DNA of 64,000 nucleotides from Gentiana macrophylla (Eukaryota; Streptophyta; Magnoliopsida; Gentianales; Gentianaceae), in the NCBI GenBank assembly GCA_026214975.1, contig CM047813.1, positions 30,220,589 through 30,284,588 of the forward strand, given 5' to 3'. Position 1 is the stretch's first letter, and every line of letters starts with the position of its first letter. Both the position numbers and the translations under genes were made by a program. This document shows positions 22,403-33,927 of the stretch, piece after piece. The notes below the pieces were generated by a model. That model was not told where the DNA came from. It did not search any database and was given only the letters and a program-made list of their open reading frames with translations.

Positions 22403-22485
22403 TTTAATCCAAAATAAATGAATATAATATTTTGTTTTCGCAAGAATGACGCGTGTGCCCTTTTCCCGAAAATCGGAATATTACA
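20962..22485 (-). repeat. 3' LTR of the gag-only element, with an internal deletion
   Basis: 1524 bp, against 2210 bp for the partner LTR. Most of the difference is one gap at about 21362, where the partner has roughly 712 extra bases (39013-39724) bounded by CATCA repeats. A pure (AT)n run lies at about 22339-22400, at the site where the partner has mixed TA/AC repeats. Confidence 0.9.
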
Positions 22486-22500
22486 TTCCTCCCCCTTAAG
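22486..22500 (-). promoter_or_regulatory. Polypurine tract of the gag-only element
   Basis: On the minus strand CTTAAGGGGGAGGAA sits directly before the 3' LTR start TGTAATATTCC. It is the plus-strand DNA primer site in reverse transcription. Confidence 0.85.
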
Positions 22501-22975
22501 AAGAGTTTCATCCTCGAAACTTAGACGTACTCAATCCATTGATCTTCCTTAGAAAACCGTTCTCCAACACAAACCAACACCGAAACTTCACTTGTTTCCC
22601 GTGGACAACTCTTGACATCTCTGCTCGCTAACCACCGCACCAAACACTCATCGATTCCCAAACCGAGCCAACTCTTGTATACTCAACCCAAAACTAACCA
22701 ACCACTTTCTCGAACTATCAAACCGCACTAACCAAACTTCTATTCAACAAACAAATTTTTTATAAACACTTACCCGGATGGTGTCCAGAAGTTTCCTGAG
22801 TGTTGAAGGGTAGGCTTAAATTTTAGTTATCTTACTTGACACAAAGGTTTTTTTTTACCTTCATGTATTAATTAAGGCTGACATAGCTAAGTTATCCATT
22901 GTTAATGTATTTAAAAGTTAGTTCATTCGCTTAAATACAATTACAACGTGAAACTAAAGCATGTCATAAGGTACT
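22501..22975 (-). other. Non-coding internal region of the gag-only element
   Basis: Lies between the end of gag and the polypurine tract, where pol would be in an autonomous relative. No protease, RT or integrase motif is visible. The first bases next to the PPT (cctcgaaac on the plus strand) match the corresponding bases of the pol-bearing element at 57425-57440, where they encode the pol C-terminus. Confidence 0.6.
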
Positions 22976-23469
22976 TTAAGAAAATAAACAAACTAAAAGG
23001 TACTGTATGGTCGCATCCAAAGCAAACACTCTTGTCGGTCGGCTCGCACTTCCTCGCTTGTCTATTTGATTTCCGCCTTTCTTGAAGGGAAAGCTCTTAA
23101 AACGCGACCCGTATCTCCACAAAAGTAACATCCATTTGTATCCGCCCAACATTTCGCCGAATGGTTCCTTTTGCATTTTGGGCAACTCGGGTAAGCTTGA
23201 TGTCAGGTCGCCAGCCAGGTTGAGATCTTCTTCACCTTCTTGAGACGGTGCTTCATAGTCATCTCTTTGATCGCTCTCGAAGGGTCTTTTACTCCAATAA
23301 CTATTGAGGCTTTGTTCTTAAACGCCTTAACTTCCAAATCCTTGTTTAGCATCTCCGCCATGGTCCTTGGTGTAAATCCCAACATGCCGGCTTGTATATC
23401 CTATGATAAACCATTCTTATACAAAGCCATCTTCCTCTCTTCAACTCTCATAATCTCCGGTAGAACCTA
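22976..23469 (-). pseudogene. gag, C-terminal part of the gag-only element
   Basis: Minus-strand frames read PEIMRVEERK, GMLGFTPRTMAEMLNKDL and, in another frame, CPKCKRNHSAKC and CYFCGDTG, which look like a gag C-terminus with a modified zinc knuckle. It is the continuation of 38514-37490 across the Athila-like insertion. Stops and frameshifts make it non-functional. Confidence 0.75.
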
Positions 23470-24978
23470 TGATAAGAGTCAATTTGACTCGCTTTTTATA
23501 TACATTTTGTACCTCGTAACGACTCATTTAGGTTATTTCCGGGAGTAATCGGCGTAGTTTTTGAGATAGGTTATGTATTTTGTGGATCCCGAGATCTAGT
23601 TATTTATTTTGTGATTAACGGGGTTATTCCGGTAATTTTTGTACACTTTCGGTCATTCTCGGTCACCCCAAAGTCCCGTGGGGGTTATATTTGGTATGTT
23701 TTTGATCCATTTTCAGGTCTTGGGTGCTCGAGAATGTCGTGGAATGTAAACCGGAGCTTCGGGATCAAGAAATCAAGTCTTTTGTTGGAAAAAGGTGACA
23801 GCGTCACGCCTGTCACTGTCACCATAAGCACTCCTGTAATACGGTCTTTTGGCTCTGAATGTTGTCATTACATTTTGTGAAGGGGAAATTTCGCGCCCGT
23901 CACAAGACAGCGCCTGTGGGTACCTATATAAACTCTCCACTTAGTGGAGAGTTAAAATCATCATGCATACTTAGTTTTTTCTTTAGGACTTCTTTAGTTC
24001 GTTTTTCAGACTTAGATAAGTGGTATGATCTTGGATTTCATGTTTTTGGATTAACTTCAAGTACAAATCGTTTATTGATCGTTGTATATTGTACGGATCT
24101 GAAGACGGATTTCTGTTTCGTTGATTTTCGGTTATTTTCATCAATAAGAGGTATTTCTAATCTTCATTTCTAGCTCAATTACTTATGCTTAACTTGTTTG
24201 ATAGTGTTTTCATGGATAGAATGATTAGCTAATTTCCCTATAGCCGAGTTATGCGATGAATGTTAAAATCGAGCCGTAGTTCGGATCTTGGGAGAATTTG
24301 TGATGTGTTGTAATTCGTTTTGACATTGATTGTTGTCCTAAAACTTATGCCTATTGACGATTTTTGAATTCGCGACTTAATAATCGTATTTTACGTATTC
24401 TCTTTACATATGTATTTTGCGAGAGGGTGCGGGAAAAGGGGTTTTAGGATTGCCGTGTAAAACCGACTAAGTGTTTAGATTCGGTTTCGTGTGTAAGGTT
24501 AATATTGTTGTTAACAAGCATCTCATTCGAGCGTAGACCGTATCGAGTCAGTTAAATCCGGGTTGCGGACTGTTGAACTCGATATAGAAGCTAGGTTGTT
24601 GAAATTGGCGCCTAGGTTCGAATTAGAGATGACATCCTCCGATCAATGTCAATCAAGGTTAGTAGACCAAGTTCTCCCGGGAATGAGCTAGGGTTCGAGA
24701 GTAAGCATTCGAACATTTCTCGCTATCTCTTTTAATCGGTTAAACCTCGTAGTGTGATAGAACCGTGGTAGTTATAGTGAATTAGTTTGATAATTGTGAC
24801 GAGAGTTAGTTTTGTTCTATGTTAAACAAATTGAAAGGCTGTCGATCTAAACTCGAGATGAAGCTAGTAGAGGTACTTAACTCGTGTCCCTGAGGGATAC
24901 GACCTTGCTTGCCGCTTTATATTACAACCGACTCGGTACTCTTTGGTCAAAGTTGGTTACTATATAAAACGGCCATCA
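23470..24978 (+). repeat. 5' LTR of the Athila-like element
   Basis: 1509 bp, starting TGATAAGAGTCAATTTGAC and ending ACGGCCATCA. A TATA box, TATATAAA (23925-23932), is followed at once by a perfect stem-loop, ctctccact-ta-gtggagag (23933-23951). It is nearly identical to the 3' LTR except for the stretch about 23805-23930. Confidence 0.93.
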
Positions 24979-25002
24979 AGTTTTCCGGCGCCGCTGCCGG
25001 GA
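24979..25002 (+). promoter_or_regulatory. Primer-binding site of the Athila-like element
   Basis: Directly after the 5' LTR; contains CCGGCGCCGCTGCCGGGAT, close to the tRNA-Asp-type PBS reported for Athila/Tat elements (TGGCGCCGTTGCCGGGG), with one or two differences. Confidence 0.75.
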
Positions 25003-25338
25003 TCCGAGTTAATATCTTTTACGCCACCTAATCTTTAGGATTAGGTCTTTGTTTTTTTTGTTATTGTTTGTTGTTGTTTGTATGTGTGCGCGGTATGACC
25101 CGGGTAGCAACAGGGAGTTGGTTGAATATAATCCTCGAGATTGAAATCTTTTCCGTAGATGCAGCTGGCCTTGAGAAATCGAACGATTGAACGGTTATCT
25201 ACTCAACCAAATTGAGTCTTTGGAATCGGATATCGAAACTTCTATGGCTACAAATACGCCGGCATCCGCCGGATACATCTCTCCATCTAGAGGGAATCAC
25301 CCGAACCTCGTGTTGATGAAGTCAATCAATCGGGCAAC

Positions 25339-27418
25339 ATGTCGACTCGAGACCTTCGGGTGAGGCCAAGTTCATATACGCCTTCGGGACCACTTCTACG
25401 CCCGAGGCAAGATCCTAATCAACCCGAACCTCCACCACGTGCTCTCAACCGATACCTCAGGTTCGGGTATGAATCGAATCTTAATCCTTTTGTGCAACAA
25501 CCGTACAACAAATTGGATCCGAATCGATTATGCAACAAGATCAACAAATGATGTTGCAAATGGCTCAAATGAATCCTAATTTGAATCAATATCAACCAAG
25601 GGCAGCTCAATACAATCCCGCGCTTATGAATCCGTTAGTGGGACAAGATCGTAATCCGTGATCAACAACCGTATGTGCAAGTTCAACAACCGATACCGAT
25701 ACCTATTCCGGTACAACAAATTTCGAGATGAATGTTCCACCTTATCGACCACAGTGTTTAGACCTCCAGTTATTCCTAATGTTGTGAGACAGCCTGGTAG
25801 AACGCTACGTGATTATGCAACGCCCGAGGTCGATGAGGGGCATTCTCCTATTCGTGTTCCGCCCATTCAAGCTAATAACATGGAGATTAAAGGCCATGTT
25901 TGGACTTTGTTGAAAGATATGGCTCAGTTTCGAGGAAAACCCGAGGAGGATCCGAACAAATTCTTAAATCACTTTATGCAAGTGTGTCGGATGGTTAAGA
26001 TTAACGGTGTTTCGGAGGAAGCAATTAAATTGTTATTATACCCGTATGTGTTGCAAGATTATGCTACCGAGTGGTATGAATCTCTACCACATGACTCGTT
26101 GCATACTTGGGACGAGGTGGCGAGGACTTTTCTATCGAAATACTTTCCACCGGGTCGAACATTGGATATGAGGTCCGAGATCTCTAATTTCGAGCAATGG
26201 GATAGCGAAGAATTACACGAGGCATGGGACCGTTATAAAGCTATGTTGAGAAAGTGTCCACAACACGGTTTCGAGATTTGGAATCAGATTCACATCTTTT
26301 ATGGTGGGGCGGATAAGGAATCAAGAAGAACGTTGAACTCGGCTAGCGGTGGTGATTTGATGAGTCTAGAGCCGGATGTTGCTTTGGCTACAATTGAGAG
26401 GATTGCCGAGAACAATCGGCAATGGAATTCAATGAAACCAAGAGAAAGGTAAAAGGGGAGGAATTCTGAAAGAGAAGTGAAAGTCGGGGGCTACGATCAA
26501 TCGATGCAAGAAGAGAATAGCAAGCTCTCGAGCAAAGTTACTATGTTGGAGAAGCAGTTGCGGGAGGTGATACTTGATCAACGAGCGGCGAATAAATGTG
26601 CATATTGCGGTGGTGCTCATAAGTCATCGGAGTGCACTAACGTCGACGCAACTGCAAAGAAAATCTTAACTAAAGCTCAAGTACATCAGCTTGGTGTTGA
26701 AGAGGGGTCGGTTCAACCAAATATTGCGATACAACCGGTATTCGATCCGAATCAGTTTAGTCAAATGTTTGCGGATCAAATCCATCAAGCGTTTGCAAAC
26801 CAGTTGGCCTCGAATCCTTGGATGGCACCACTAATGCCACCAATAGATCCGAATGTGATGTCGGGAAATCCTACTTTTGATGTGAATTATATTCAGAACC
26901 AGAATTGGAGGGGTCAACCGAATCAGTGGCAACAGAATCAAAATTGGAACCGGAATCCGAATCAAGCCGGACCTTCTAATATGCCATATCAGCCACAACA
27001 ACAAGCCGGGCTTTCTAATCCGAGACAAAACATCTATCAACATCCGAATGCACCGTCTCGGAATGAGAATCAAAATCAACAACCGCCAACTTTGGATCAA
27101 TTGTCAAAGATCGTATATGACAATGCTAAGGAGATGAGAGACAATAATAGAGAGATCCGGAACTCAATTACCTCAATACAAGCCTCGGTACGGAACTTAG
27201 AACATCAAGTTGGACAGATGGCCGAGATTCAGAAATCGACTCCGACGGGTGGCTTGCCAAGTAATACGGTTAGAAATCCGAGAGGTGTGAATGCGGTATC
27301 TGTCGAGGAGTCGACGGTTGATGATGACGATGATGATCTAGGTCTTGGAAGGGATCTTAGGCCACTAATCCGGTCAATGCTATCGCCACTGGCGGCAAAG
27401 AGTCGGTTTGGAAGTTGA
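25339..27418 (+). pseudogene. gag of the Athila-like element
   Basis: Three open stretches in shifting frames. The 264-codon one (25658-26452) carries the gag capsid domain: MEIKGHVWTLLKDMAQFRG, EDPNKFLNHFMQVC, EEAIKLLLYPYVLQDYATEW and TFLSKYFPPGRT. The next (26477-27418) has a coiled-coil-like Gln/Glu-rich start, a knuckle-like CAYCGGAHKSSEC and a long Asn/Gln/Pro-rich region (QNQNWRGQPNQWQQNQN), which is common in Athila gags. Stops near 26450 and frame changes near 25550-25650 disrupt it. Confidence 0.85.
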
Positions 27419-28205
27419 TATAAACCAGGGTAAGTTGAAGAAGACACCGGGTGTTGATGGTGATAATGTGGCTGTGGGTAGTGATCCCGAGTTGATCAAA
27501 GTAAAGATTAAACCAATGGACAGCGATGATGATTCTGATGAGGTCGTGGAGGTCCCGAACCCTGAGAGGAAGGATCCTAGCATAAGTCAACCGGTACGAC
27601 GGAGCGAGGCACGCGACAAAGGTAAAAAGGGTATTGATTCTACTTCTACTCCTATTGATTTGAATTCTTTACCTTATCCCCCTCGTGGTCCTCGTAAAGT
27701 TGCGTTGTCTAAGAGTCAGAATCGTTTTCTCGACATTTTACGAAAAGTTGAGATCAATATCCCACTTGTTGATGCGATTGCGAATATGCCTTCGTATGTG
27801 AAGTTTTTGAAGGGGATATTGTCCAACAAGACGAAAATGGACGAGGTAGTGTGCTTAAATGAGAATTGTTCAGCCGTATATCAAAATAAGTTACCCCAAA
27901 ACTTAAGGATCCGGTAGTATTTCCATTCCCGCTACCATAGGTTCTAAGACGATCCGAATGTGCTATGTGACTCCAGTGTGAGTGTGAGTCTTATGCCCCG
28001 TCATATTTATGATGAGCTCGGTTTAGGTAAGTTAACTCAAACCGCAATGACATTGCAAATGGCGGATAGATCCTTGAGAAAACCGTTAGGGGTAGCCGAG
28101 GACGTGTTAGTAAGAGTAGACAAGTTCGTGTTTCCCGCGGATTTTGTAGTACTTGAAATGGAAGCCGACAGCCGGACCCCGTTGTTGCTAGGGAGACCGT
28201 TTTAA
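27408..28205 (+). pseudogene. Protease region of the Athila-like element
   Basis: The first frame (27408-27917) ends in the gag-protease linker typical of the lineage: PYPPRGPRKVALSKSQNRFL, INIPLVDAIANMPSYVKFLK. The second (27960-28205) is the retropepsin core: LCDSSVSVSLMP, GVAEDVLVRV and PLLLGRPF. The active site usually reads LCDLGASVNLMP; here D-S-S stands at the catalytic triad. The gap between the frames shows a frameshift. Confidence 0.85.
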
Positions 28206-28247
28206 GCAACCGCGAGAGCTTCAATTGACACCCAAAAAGGAGAGATT

Positions 28248-30154
28248 ATGCTAAAAGTTGATAAGGATCATGTCGTATTAAATGTTTACGACGCTATCAA
28301 ACATCCTTATGATGAGTCCGAATGCAATTTTTTGGATGTTATTATGCCTTTGGTTGTCGAGAATGCTAACACGCAGGGCTACAAAGATGATGATGCTATG
28401 GAGGAATGTATAATGAAATCAAGTACGGCTGATGATGAAAACGAAGAGTTGGCCGAAGCCGCCGGTGAACTCGAAATCACTGATTTTATTGATGCAAGAT
28501 GGCACAAGTTCCTGGAACTTGATTTAAGTGATGAAAAAGCGAAGCCGTCGATTGAGGATCCACCACGGAACTTGGAATTCAAGCAACTCCCGGATCATTT
28601 GAAGTATGTATTTCTCGAAGATGATTTACTTCCGTTAATTGTATCATCTGTTTTAACTAACTTACAGGAAGAAAAGTTACTTCGAGTTCTGAGGAGCCAT
28701 AAGAAAGCGTTTGGATGGAAAATGGCTGATATTCGGGGTATAAGCCCTGAAATTTGTAAACATAAAATAATCCTTGATGATGAAATGAAGCCGGTAAGGC
28801 AACCGCAGAGACGGTTAAATCCTCATATGCAGGAGGTCGTGAAGAAGGACGTGATCAAGATGCTCGAGATGGGGATCATTTATGCAATCAGTGACAGTGA
28901 GTGGGTTAGCCCGACACAAGTCGTTCCGAAGAAATGAGGGATGACGGTTCAGCCCAATGAAAAGAATGAGCTTATTCCGACTCGACTCGTCACCGGATAT
29001 CGCGTTTGCATCGACTATCGGAAGCTCAATGACGCAACACGTAAGGATCATTTCCCCTTGCCTTTCATTGACCAAATGCTTGAACGTTTGAGTGGCCATG
29101 CTTTCTATTGTTTTCTAGATGGGTTCAGTGGATATTATCAAATTTTAATCGACCCTAAAGACCAAGAAAAGACCACCTTCTTCGTGTCCGTATGGCACTT
29201 TTGCTTACACTCGAATGCCGCTTGGGCTATGCAATGCCCCAAATGACATTCCAAATAGCTGCATGACCGCCATATTCTCTCGATATGATTGAAAACTTTC
29301 TTGAGGTGTTTATGGATGACTTCAAAGGTGTTTGGTGATTCGTATGATGATTGTTTAGATAATCTGAATAAAGTGTTGCAACGCTATGCAGGATACTGAA
29401 TCTAGTGTTAAATTGGGAGAAATGTCACTTCATGGTAGAAGAGGGTATTGTGTTAGGGCATAAAATCTTGAGGAGAGGTATTGAGGTAGATCGAGCGAAA
29501 GTAGAGGCTATCGAGCGATTACGCCTCCCGTGAACTTGAAAACGCTTAGAGGTTTCTTAGGACACGCAGTTTCTATAGACGATTTATACCGAACTTTTCA
29601 AACGTGTTAAACCTCTTACTCATTTGCTTTCAAAAGATGTGCCCTTTGTGTTCGATGCTAAATGTTTAGATGCTTTCTTAGACATTGCTTAATGCTTGTG
29701 GATCGCCTCATTTTAATAGCACCGATTGGAACCGGAGTTTGAAGTTATGTGTGACGCTAGTGATATGGTGGGGGCCGTCTTTGGCCAGCCGTAAATGCGA
29801 AATTGTTTAAGCCTATCTACTATGCGAGCCATACTTTGAATCCGCTCAAATCAACTACGCAACCACCGAGAAAGTACTTGCGCGATCGCTCACGCCTTTG
29901 ATAAGTTTAGGACGTATTTAATTGGTTCAAAGGTTGTGGTCCATACTGACCATGCTGCGCTGAAGTATCTTTTGAACAAGAAAGATGCTAAACCTCGACT
30001 CTTGCGATGGATTTTATTGCAAAAAGAGTTCGATGTTGAGATAAAGGACCGTAAGGGCTGTGAGAATGTGGTTGCGGACCACCTCAGCCGCTTACAATTG
30101 ACCCCTGATGTGCTAGCACGAGAGAGAGAGATACACGATGAATTTTCCGGATGA
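28248..30154 (+). pseudogene. Reverse transcriptase-RNase H of the Athila-like element
   Basis: RT motifs in order: KHKIILDDEMKPVRQPQRRL, EWVSPTQVVPKK, YRVCIDYRKLNDATRKDHFP, FLDGFSGYYQI, the catalytic FMDD box (about 29309-29320), then HFMVEEGIVLGHKI and [20 protein letters not shown] of RNase H, ending [12 protein letters not shown]. Stops or frameshifts at 28938 and at several sites in 29247-29935 split it. The RT would copy element RNA, and RNase H would remove the template. Confidence 0.9.
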
Positions 30155-30383
30155 ACATTTGTTTGCTATTGATACAGCTGTTCCGGAGATGAAAGAGAGT
30201 CCTCTAGTTCCCGGTAAGTACGGTAATCCGTGGTTTGCTCCGCTTTGTGAATTATCTTGCGCAGTGGTTATTTAGAACTCGACCTAACTTACCAACAACG
30301 TAAGAAGTTCTTTAGTGACCTTAAATTATACCATTGGGATGATCCGTATCTTTTCCGTAGATGTTCGACGGCATAATTCGTAG

Positions 30384-31543
30384 ATGCGCGCTCATGATGG
30401 CGAGATACCGAGCATTTTGTCTTTCATTATGACAAAGAGGCCGGTGGCCATTTTTCTCGAAACCGAACAAAGATTAAAAGTTCTCCAAAGTGGTTTCTTT
30501 TGGCCCTCAATCTTTAGAGACTCACACAAATACGTAAGTATGTGTGATGCTTGCCAAAGGTCGGGCAGAAACTCGAGACGATTTGAAATGCCTATACAAC
30601 CGATTCTCGAGTGTGAGATCTTTGATGTTTGGGGAATCGATTTTATGGGACCATTCCCGTCTTCCTTCAATAACAAGTACATTCTTGTGGCGGTGGACTA
30701 TGTTTCAAAGTGGGTCGAGGTTTTGGCTTCTCCACACAAATGACCGTAATGTAGTGACTCGCTTTCTTAGAAGTACATTTTCACCCGCTTTGGTGTCCCC
30801 GGCTATAATAAGTGACCGTGGGAGTCATTTTTATAACCGATATTCGATAAGCTTCCGAGTAAGTACGGAGTTCAACACAAACTTGGAACTTCGCATCATC
30901 CACGCACTAATGCCAAGTCGAGGTCTCGAATAGAGGAATTAAGCGTATTTTAGAAAAAACGGTGAACTCCAGGTAGGGAAGAATTGGGCTAAGAAGCTCG
31001 ATGATGCCAGTGGGCACATCGAATGCCTTTAAAACCCCGATAGAAATGTCTCCCTATATGCTAGTGTTCGGTAAAGCTTGCCATCTACCTGTAGAACTAG
31101 AACATCGAGCTTATTGGGCTACTCGTTTCCTAAACTTTGATGAGGACTCTGTAGGAGAGAAGCGATTGTCCCAGTTGGCTGAGCTCGATGAGTTCAGACT
31201 TCAGTCTTATGAGTGTGCTCGTAGCTATAAAGAGAAAACAAAACTTCTCCACGATGCGAAGATTAAAAAACGTGAATTCAAAATTGGAGATGATGTTTTA
31301 TTGTATAACACTCGTTTGCACTTATTTCAAGGGAAGTTGAAGTCCCGGTGGATGGGACCATTTAATGTTTTAAAAGTTTATCCATCTGGAGCAGTCGAAG
31401 TAACAAACGAGACCAAGGAGACGTTTTTGACAAACGCCCTTCGGTTGAAGAAATATGAGAAATCATACTTCGATGCAAAGACTGTGATAGTCCACTTAGA
31501 GGACCCTCCTTCTTGTCCCGAGGGTTGCGAGTCATGTCGTTGA
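30384..31543 (+). pseudogene. Integrase of the Athila-like element
   Basis: The zinc-binding N-terminus is partly degraded ([33 protein letters not shown]). The catalytic core has [13 protein letters not shown] with the first Asp and a damaged SDRGSHF with the second. The C-terminal part (31001-31543, open for 180 codons) reads [52 protein letters not shown]. Frameshifts near 30743-31000 inactivate it. Confidence 0.9.
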
Positions 31544-32283
31544 CTCGTTTCTGAATCTCTCGTTTCAGTTTCGTTTCCCTAAGTATCCAAACTTTCCGTC
31601 TCCCGTTAAATCCAAAATTTCCTCGCCTGGCGTTAGCGGAATCATCTCGTTAACGTCCGTTTAAGTCATTCCATCTTTATCTCTACCGAATCATCACGTC
31701 GAGCTAACGACGTTAAACAACGGCGCTTCGTGGGAGGCAACCCACGGTTTTCTTTTTTTTTAAGTTTTAAGGCTTCTCGGGGATTTTTCATAGTTCGAAA
31801 ACCCCGGATAATGACTTTATTTTTTGGAACTCCCATATTTTTGTGACAGGCGCCCGCCTATGTACACAGGCGCCCGCCTGTGAAAGCCCTTTTCAAGCTC
31901 AAACTCTCTGTTCAAGTTTCTTCACGGTTTTTTTTACAGGCGCCCGCCTGTGAGAGTTTTAAAAAAAAAAAAACAGAGGCCTCTTGTACTTCTCCTTCTT
32001 CCTCTCTTCGAAAAAACCTAAACCTCCGCCCCGCCCCCTCTCGCAATTTACAATCCCCACCTCCGTTAAACACTTTAACTCCTCAAACACCCACCCCAAT
32101 CATTCCTTTCTTTCACCAAATCATCTCACACCCACCACCATCTTCAATTTCACCCAATTTTTGAAACTTCAACTCGGCACCACCACCAACTACTCCGGCC
32201 ACCTTCTTTTTCGTATGTTCTTCCTTCTACAACTTGTAAGTTTTTATTCGTTCTATTGTATTCCTTTAATTTTTTTTTTGTCA

Positions 32284-32320
<37 letters not shown>

Positions 32321-32450
32321 ATTAGTAATTTTGTATAAACTTTTAGTTGAATTATGATGTGAATTTTGTTTTTTGTGTTGTTTGATTACTATGATGTTGT
32401 TTTGTTGGTGATGTTGTTTAGTGGTGTTGTTGGGTTTCCTAGACTAAGAA
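31544..32450 (+). other. Spacer between integrase and extra ORF, with short palindromic repeats
   Basis: Non-coding. Between 31848 and 31960 the word caggcgcccgcctg(tg), a GC-rich palindrome, occurs three times in an otherwise AT-rich stretch. A (TA)n run lies at about 32287-32316. Confidence 0.6.
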
Positions 32451-33927
32451 AGGATGGTGAGTGAAAACGAGAGAGAGGTGAGTCGAGCCGCATGTAATTA
32501 GAGGGAAGAGTAAGAGTAAGCCCGTGAGAGGTCGTGGTGGTGGGAGGCAAGCTCCTCCTCGATCACCGAGTCCCCGCCCGTAGAAGAGGTACCTTTAAAC
32601 CCACCCGCCTTACAAGCCCGGAGAGAGGACCCACCTAGGGAAACTTTAGATCATCATGGTATTCGTTGCTTTGTCGATGAGGAAGCTTTAAAAGAGTTTA
32701 ACACTAGGTTTCGCCTAAGAAAAGCATTGTTTGAACAACCATCCGACTTTAAACCAAAGTGGGTAGCGACTTTTTAACAAAGTTACGAATAGGCAAAGTG
32801 GGGTAACCTTTTTTGACAAAGGTGGGTGAGGACCTATCAATATGACCTTGGTGCGTGAGTTCTTTGCTAATGCTAAAGTACAAGGGTCGGCTACTCGAGA
32901 TTTTTCTTATGGGTCACGCGCTCGCTTTTTTCCGCACCTTCTATAATGTACCATCCGGGTACGCCTTCGCCGGGCTTTTAAGGACAGCTACAAGCAACTC
33001 ATTAGCGATAGGGCTGCCCAACACACTCCACCCCTCGATGTTCTTGAGATGATTCGTGAGGATATTTGTCCCGGTTGTCCGTGGATACCGAGTGACAATG
33101 ACTTAAGGAGTGGGATAAGTACAGTGGAGTGGGACGATTCCCTGCGCATCGTAGTCAAATTCATTACAAGCCGACTTCATCCCTCTTCCAAATTCTCCGA
33201 GATAGGCATTAAAATTCTGAAACTTGTCTATGCCTTTGTTCATGATTTGCCAATTAATCCGGCTGTGGAGATTCGGTCTAAACTTGAATTTTTTCTTGAC
33301 AATCTAAAGCCGAATTTGATTTTCCCTAGACTTATAACAGAGTTGGCACGTGCTAAGGGCATCCCAGAGTTTCCTACTGATATTCTGGTTTCTCCCAAAA
33401 TCCAATCTTTAGTAAGGAAATCAAATTTAGCTCGTCGTAGACCGCACGCTCAGCAAGGACCACCACCGCCACAACCCCGACAGCCCAATAGAATGGCTTA
33501 CGATGACCAATTTCAGGCTTTGTTTCAATCTATGGGTCAAGTTCAGGATTGGTTTGAGCATAATCGACGTTTTCAGCAATCTCGAGAGCCGGTTTACGAT
33601 TACTTTGCGACCCAAGCCGGTATACCAACCGACAATTTCTTTCGAATGCCGACTCAACCTTATCAATTCGACCCTTTTGTTCAAACTTTTATTCCGAGTT
33701 CGTCTAGTGGGGTTGCGGGTAGTCATGGTCCGGGACGTAGTGGAGTAGAGAATTTTGGTGGGGGGAGTGGTGGAAATGTCGCAGGTACTTCCGGGGCGCA
33801 GATGTCGATGGAGGCACAGCTTGCAGAGAATTTGGGTTTCGTCGCGGAGGATTACGTTAATTTCAGTCCGAGGGCACAACAGCCGCACGAAGACGCTCAT
33901 ATGGAAGAAGAAGGGGAAGACGAGTAA
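32451..33927 (+). pseudogene. Extra 3' ORF of the Athila-like element (putative plant transposon protein domain)
   Basis: The start region is broken into frames: HHGIRCFVDEEALKEFNTRF, TLVREFFANAKVQGSATRDF, then the open frame 33049-33927, which reads CPWIPSDNDL, ITSRLHPSSKFSEIGIKILK, ARAKGIPEFPTDILVSPKIQ and a long acidic, Gly/Ser-rich tail ending EEEGEDE. The N-terminal half resembles the 'putative plant transposon protein' domain often found in ORFs between pol and the 3' LTR. Function is not known. It occupies the env-like slot of Athila elements, but I see no signal peptide or clear membrane helix, so I do not call it an envelope. Confidence 0.6.

Noticed and set aside
33427..33900. 157-codon minus-strand frame within the extra Athila-like ORF
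   Set aside because: Antisense to the 292-codon plus-strand frame, whose composition and context fit the element better.
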